A program made the translations under genes and the position numbers. This document shows, in pieces, positions 9,444-12,023 of a stretch of 12,023 bases of DNA. Origin of the DNA: JBGCEZ01 sp045106735 (GTDB lineage Bacteria > Planctomycetota > Phycisphaerae > Phycisphaerales > SM1A02); NCBI GenBank assembly GCA_045106735.1, contig JBGCEZ010000108.1, positions 1 through 12,023 on the forward strand, read 5' to 3'. Every line of letters starts with the position of its first letter. Position 1 is the stretch's first letter. Below the pieces are notes generated by a model, which was given only the letters and a program-made list of their open reading frames with translations, ran no database searches and was not told the DNA's origin.

Positions 9444-9485
9444 GGCGGGCGTTCGGCGTTGATTCGCCGGACGCCCGCCTTTTTT
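9444..9485 (+). terminator. Intrinsic (Rho-independent) terminator of the metzincin gene
   Basis: A 15-bp stem (9444-9458 with 9465-9479, including one G-U pair) closes the 6-base loop TTGATT and is followed directly by six T (9480-9485). It ends transcription from the protease gene and separates it from the sigma-factor module. Confidence 0.92.
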
Positions 9486-9662
9486 CGTGGGCCCGCAGAT
9501 TTCTCCGGCCCGGCGCGTGACGCCGGGGCCGCCACGCCGTCCTTGATCTGGGCCGGCGTCCCGGGCCAGCCCATCCCCTCGGCGGCGAACCTCCCGGTTT
9601 GCCGACAATCGACGCCATCGTCCGACGTTCGGACCCTGGCGACGACCGCAACAGAGGACGCG

Positions 9663-10205
9663 ATGCACCCACGGGCCCATGACTCGATCGACCGACACCT
9701 GGACGCCGTCTGGCGACTGGCTCGGGTGTTGGCCGACGACGCGGCGGAAGCGGAGGATCTGGTGCAAGAGACGTACGTCAGGGCCATGCAAGCACTGGAC
9801 GATCCGGCAACGGCCGTGCGTCATCCGGCGGCCGAACGCACCTGGCTGCTGCGGATCACCACGAATCTGCATCGCGACGATCTCCGACGGCGACGCACGC
9901 GGCGACGGCATGCTCCGCACCTGGCCGCGGCCGAAACCGATCCCCGCCCCGGCCCGAGCCGGCTGGTCGGCGCCAGCGAACTTGAGCAGCAGGCCGCCGA
10001 CGCCATGGCCGCCCTCCCGGCCCGCCAGCGCGAAGTGCTTCACTTGGCCGCCGTCGAACAGCTCGACCACGCGTCGATCGGCGAAGTCCTGGGCCTGAGC
10101 CCAACCAACGTGCGGACGGCCCTGCAACGCGCCCGCGATGGCATTCGCGTCGCCCTGGCCCCCACCGCCAGCCCGCCCGCCCGCACCACGGGAGCCGCAC
10201 CATGA
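9663..10205 (+). CDS. ECF-type RNA polymerase sigma factor (sigma-70 family)
   Basis: This is a 180-residue two-domain sigma factor that would direct RNA polymerase to a specific gene set. Region 2 covers residues 7-80, with DDAAEAEDLVQETYVRAM as the conserved core and a W-L-L-R-I-T-x-N-x-x-R-D-x-x-R-R-R-R end. Region 4 covers about 110-163, with ALPARQREVLHL and a helix-turn-helix, HASIGEVLGLSPTNVRTALQ, ending in RAR. A linker of about 28 residues separates them. The ATG at 9663 is chosen because homology begins within ten residues; a weak AGAGGA lies four bases before it. The frame is open further upstream to 9459, but that part overlaps the terminator stem. The last four bases overlap the next gene's ATG (ATGA). 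Such pairing with a membrane protein is the classic sigma/anti-sigma layout. The ECF subgroup and its target promoters are not known. Confidence 0.92.
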   Translation: MHPRAHDSIDRHLDAVWRLARVLADDAAEAEDLVQETYVRAMQALDDPATAVRHPAAERTWLLRITTNLHRDDLRRRRTRRRHAPHLAAAETDPRPGPSRLVGASELEQQAADAMAALPARQREVLHLAAVEQLDHASIGEVLGLSPTNVRTALQRARDGIRVALAPTASPPARTTGAAP

Positions 10206-10879
10206 CCCGGCCGCACGACCAGACCGACCCGACCGAGCGCTTCGACGACGACGCGATCGATGCCCTGATCCGTGGCCACGCCGAACGCCAAGCAACGCCG
10301 GCGGGCCTGGCCGATCGCGTCCGTCAGCGGGCGGCCAAGATGACGGCCAGCACGACGGCCAATACGACGGCCAATACCACGGCCAGTACGACGGCCAATA
10401 CCACGGCCAATACCACGGCCAATACGACGGCAAGTACCACGGCCACCGTCTCGGCGAGCGTTCCGCTGTCCGCCACGCCGGCGACCGCGCCGGCCGTTCA
10501 CCTCGGCGTCGACGATGGAACACGCCCGCAGCCGATCTCGCAGCCAATCCCCCGAAAAGCCCGCCGCACCGCCCTTCGCCGCGCCGCCCCCCGAATGTTG
10601 GCTGCCCGCCTGCTGGCCGCGGCCAGCCTCGGGCTCGCGGCGATCCTGGCCGCGACGATGCTCCGCCCCACGGCCCCGGTCCCGTCGGCGGAGGTCATTG
10701 GCCAAGCGGCCGACGAACCCACCGCCCCGGCCATCCGGCTGGCCCGTTTGGACGACGGCGTCCGCGTGGAAGTCGACGACCGCACGGTTGCCGTGGCCCG
10801 CCCGACCGACTCACCCAAGATCTCCATCGTCTGGCTGCTGACGCCGGACGAAGAACCGCGGCCCGCAGATCCCCCGTGA
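10202..10879 (+). CDS. Probable membrane anti-sigma factor with a Thr/Ala/Asn repeat linker
   Basis: The 225-residue product overlaps the sigma-factor stop by four bases. Its short N-terminal part (1-47, RFDDDAIDALIRGHAERQATPAGLADRVRQRA split over residues 13-44) is acidic then basic and helical, as in cytoplasmic sigma-binding regions. It lacks the H-x3-C-x2-C zinc motif of the common ZAS type. Residues 48-79 are eight tetrapeptides TANT or TAST from a 12-bp repeat. After a Pro/Arg-rich stretch, one membrane helix spans about 132-154 (MLAARLLAAASLGLAAILAA). About 70 periplasmic residues follow, ending in an acidic/Pro tail. The role rests on context (sigma overlap, single membrane pass), not on a recognised domain. 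It could instead be a membrane regulator that does not bind sigma. Confidence 0.72.
   Translation: MTRPHDQTDPTERFDDDAIDALIRGHAERQATPAGLADRVRQRAAKMTASTTANTTANTTASTTANTTANTTANTTASTTATVSASVPLSATPATAPAVHLGVDDGTRPQPISQPIPRKARRTALRRAAPRMLAARLLAAASLGLAAILAATMLRPTAPVPSAEVIGQAADEPTAPAIRLARLDDGVRVEVDDRTVAVARPTDSPKISIVWLLTPDEEPRPADPP
10343..10438 (+). repeat. 12-bp tandem repeat array (eight units) inside the anti-sigma candidate
   Basis: Eight full units of consensus ACGGCCAATACC/G occupy exactly 96 bases, with a decayed ninth unit at 10439-10450. Most differences are AAT/AGT (Asn/Ser) and the last base (C/G, silent Thr). The near-identity at DNA level suggests recent slippage expansion. Every unit keeps the frame. 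Confidence 0.93.
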
Positions 10880-10891
10880 TTCGCGGGCCGC
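10858..10891 (+). other. Hairpin spanning the stop codon of the anti-sigma candidate
   Basis: GCGGCCCGC (10858-10866) pairs perfectly with GCGGGCCGC (10883-10891) around a 16-base loop holding the TGA stop (10877-10879). No T-run follows, so it is not a normal intrinsic terminator. It could limit ribosome or polymerase passage, or set an mRNA processing point, between the anti-sigma candidate and the exported protein gene. Confidence 0.5.
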
Positions 10892-10940
10892 ACACGCACC
10901 CTCCCACGCTCTACCCACGCTTCCCACCCACGTTTCAATC

Positions 10941-10944
10941 GGAG
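10941..10944 (+). promoter_or_regulatory. Shine-Dalgarno-like site of the secretin-like protein
   Basis: GGAG lies six bases before ATG 10951. It supports that start, which also gives a clean signal peptide. Confidence 0.5.
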
Positions 10945-10950
10945 TCGCCC

Positions 10951-12023
10951 ATGCTGACCCACACTCGCCCTCGCATCGCTGGCGCCCTGGCCGCACTGAC
11001 CTTGTCCATCGCCGCGACCGGATCCACGCTGGCCCAATCGTCGGACCGCGGCGCTGATCGGCCCGCACTCCCCACACTCGAATCAGCCAGCGACACCTAC
11101 CGCGGGATCGTCGAGTCGACGTTCTCCGTCCAGAACCGGCTGGCCCAGAACATCGCGACCGAGCTCCTCAGCTCCTTCCGTGAGTACGGGGAGATGACCG
11201 TCGCGGTGGACCGCAGCGCCAAGAACGCCATCGTCCTCAAGGGCCCGGCCGACGTGGTCCGCCGTGCCGGGACCTTCATCGCCGCGGCCGATCGTCCGGC
11301 CGACGCCCGAGTGCCCGAACACGCCGCCAACGTCCTGCGCATGTACGACGTCAGCGGCCTGCGGGAAGCCGACCTGGCCCACGACATCGGCCATACGTTG
11401 CTCATGAACCATCCCGATACCCGGCTGATCCGTGGCACCTCAGGGCGGGTCATCAGCCTGCTGGCCCCGCCGTCGGTGCAGTCGGCCTTCACCACCGCCA
11501 TCGCCCAGATCAAGGAAGCCGAACGTTCCGGCCGTCCCGAAGTCGAAGAAGACTCCGGCCCGATGCTCGTGCGACTGACGTGGCTGGTCGCATCCGACGA
11601 CCACGACGCGACGTCCGTCAGTCCGCCGATGGAGCCCGTCGTGCGCGAGCTCGAGTCCATGGGCATCATCAAGTGGCAGCAGTACGGCCAGAGTCTGGTG
11701 ATGACGCAGGCCATGGTCCCCTTTGAACTCGAGTCGGTGTTCTCCGCCGGCGGCGTGAACTGGGACTTCGACTTCAACGGCATCCGCCAGGCCTCGCTGA
11801 CCCGCACCGTCGACGGCAAGCCAGTCGACGTCGAGCGGATGTCGGTGGCGATTCAGATTCGCCCCCTCGACGATCCGACGCCGCGGCAGGTCACCAACGG
11901 TCGATCTCTGCCCCGCACGTCGATCTCGACCTTGTTGGACATGCCGGCGGGGCAAACCGTCGTGCTCGGCATGACGCCGATGCTCGACCAACACTCGGTC
12001 TTCGTCGTTGAACTGCTGCCGGC
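10951..12023 (+). CDS. Exported secretin-like (type II/III secretion or pilus-type) protein, partial at the right edge
   Basis: The frame is open for 357 codons from ATG 10951 and runs off the window. A signal peptide covers residues 1-28 (cleavage after STLA, before QS). Residues about 81-114 (EMTVAVDRSAKNAIVLKGPA, then DVVRRAGTFIAAADRP) resemble a secretin N-domain repeat of the form 'value strand, N-x-I-V-x-G-P, helix, A-x-x-D-x-P'. A second one spans about 128-190 (VLRMYDVSGLREADLAHDIG through VISLLAPPSVQSAF and IAQIKEAE). Residues 323-357 (TSISTLLDMPAGQTVVLGMT, then FVVELLP) resemble the late secretin segment 'T-x-x-x-L-x-x-G-Q-T-V-V-L-G'. Between them lies an unassigned region (205-320). 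The long beta-barrel core of true secretins is short or absent. It follows the anti-sigma candidate by 71 bases and is probably in the same transcript. It may be a periplasmic secretin relative rather than a pore. Call based on motif pattern only. Confidence 0.7.
   Translation, partial: MLTHTRPRIAGALAALTLSIAATGSTLAQSSDRGADRPALPTLESASDTYRGIVESTFSVQNRLAQNIATELLSSFREYGEMTVAVDRSAKNAIVLKGPADVVRRAGTFIAAADRPADARVPEHAANVLRMYDVSGLREADLAHDIGHTLLMNHPDTRLIRGTSGRVISLLAPPSVQSAFTTAIAQIKEAERSGRPEVEEDSGPMLVRLTWLVASDDHDATSVSPPMEPVVRELESMGIIKWQQYGQSLVMTQAMVPFELESVFSAGGVNWDFDFNGIRQASLTRTVDGKPVDVERMSVAIQIRPLDDPTPRQVTNGRSLPRTSISTLLDMPAGQTVVLGMTPMLDQHSVFVVELLP

Noticed and set aside
9506..9531. GC hairpin between the terminator and the sigma gene as a second terminator
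   Set aside because: The stem has a bulge and is not followed by a T-run on either strand.
9587..9615. ECF-type autoregulated promoter (GAAC ... CGAC) before the sigma gene
   Set aside because: GAAC at 9587 is present, but the -10 part is ambiguous and such words are frequent in this composition.
9459..9662. N-terminal extension of the sigma factor to 248 residues
   Set aside because: It would start inside the terminator stem, and sigma region 2 begins right after ATG 9663.
10343..10450. CRISPR-like array
   Set aside because: Units of 12 bases abut with no spacers and keep the reading frame; this is a coding microrepeat.

Overview
The window is high-GC bacterial DNA with tightly packed genes, several of them joined by 4-base start/stop overlaps. 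It most likely comes from a planctomycete of the Phycisphaerae type. This is an inference from three things: the secreted protein ends in paired dockerin-like D-x-N/D-x-D repeats of the kind common in that group, clear Shine-Dalgarno sites are absent at most starts, and CarB and RuvA carry unusual insertions. No rRNA, tRNA, transposase, CRISPR array or phage gene is visible.

Left part (1-2463, minus strand): the first 821 codons of carB, the large subunit of carbamoyl-phosphate synthase, running off the left edge. It is divergent from a plus-strand cluster: a PlsC-like acyltransferase (about 2495-3508), ruvA (3602-4264), a mannose-1-phosphate guanylyltransferase (4380-5567), ruvX/yqgF with a repetitive Pro/Asp/Gly tail (5564-6169), and a zinc-ribbon membrane protein of unknown function (6166-6843). 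The last three genes overlap by four bases each (GTGA, then ATGA) and are very probably co-transcribed. The cluster mixes membrane lipid synthesis, sugar-nucleotide supply and Holliday-junction or RNA-processing functions, so it looks like a housekeeping run rather than one pathway.

Middle (6844-9485): a 308-base spacer with two perfect palindromes, a gene with a good Shine-Dalgarno site for a large secreted protein (736 residues) with a metzincin-type zinc protease motif and C-terminal dockerin-like calcium-binding repeats, and two consecutive hairpins. The second hairpin is a textbook intrinsic terminator.

Right part (9486-12023): an ECF-type sigma factor, a translationally coupled single-pass membrane protein that is probably its anti-sigma factor and carries eight perfect-length 12-bp repeats in its cytoplasmic linker, and then an exported protein with secretin-like N-domain repeats and a secretin-like C-terminal segment, cut off by the right edge. 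This module (sigma factor, repeat-bearing anti-sigma candidate, exported secretin-like protein) is the part most likely to be undescribed. Its regulatory input and target genes cannot be read from the window.
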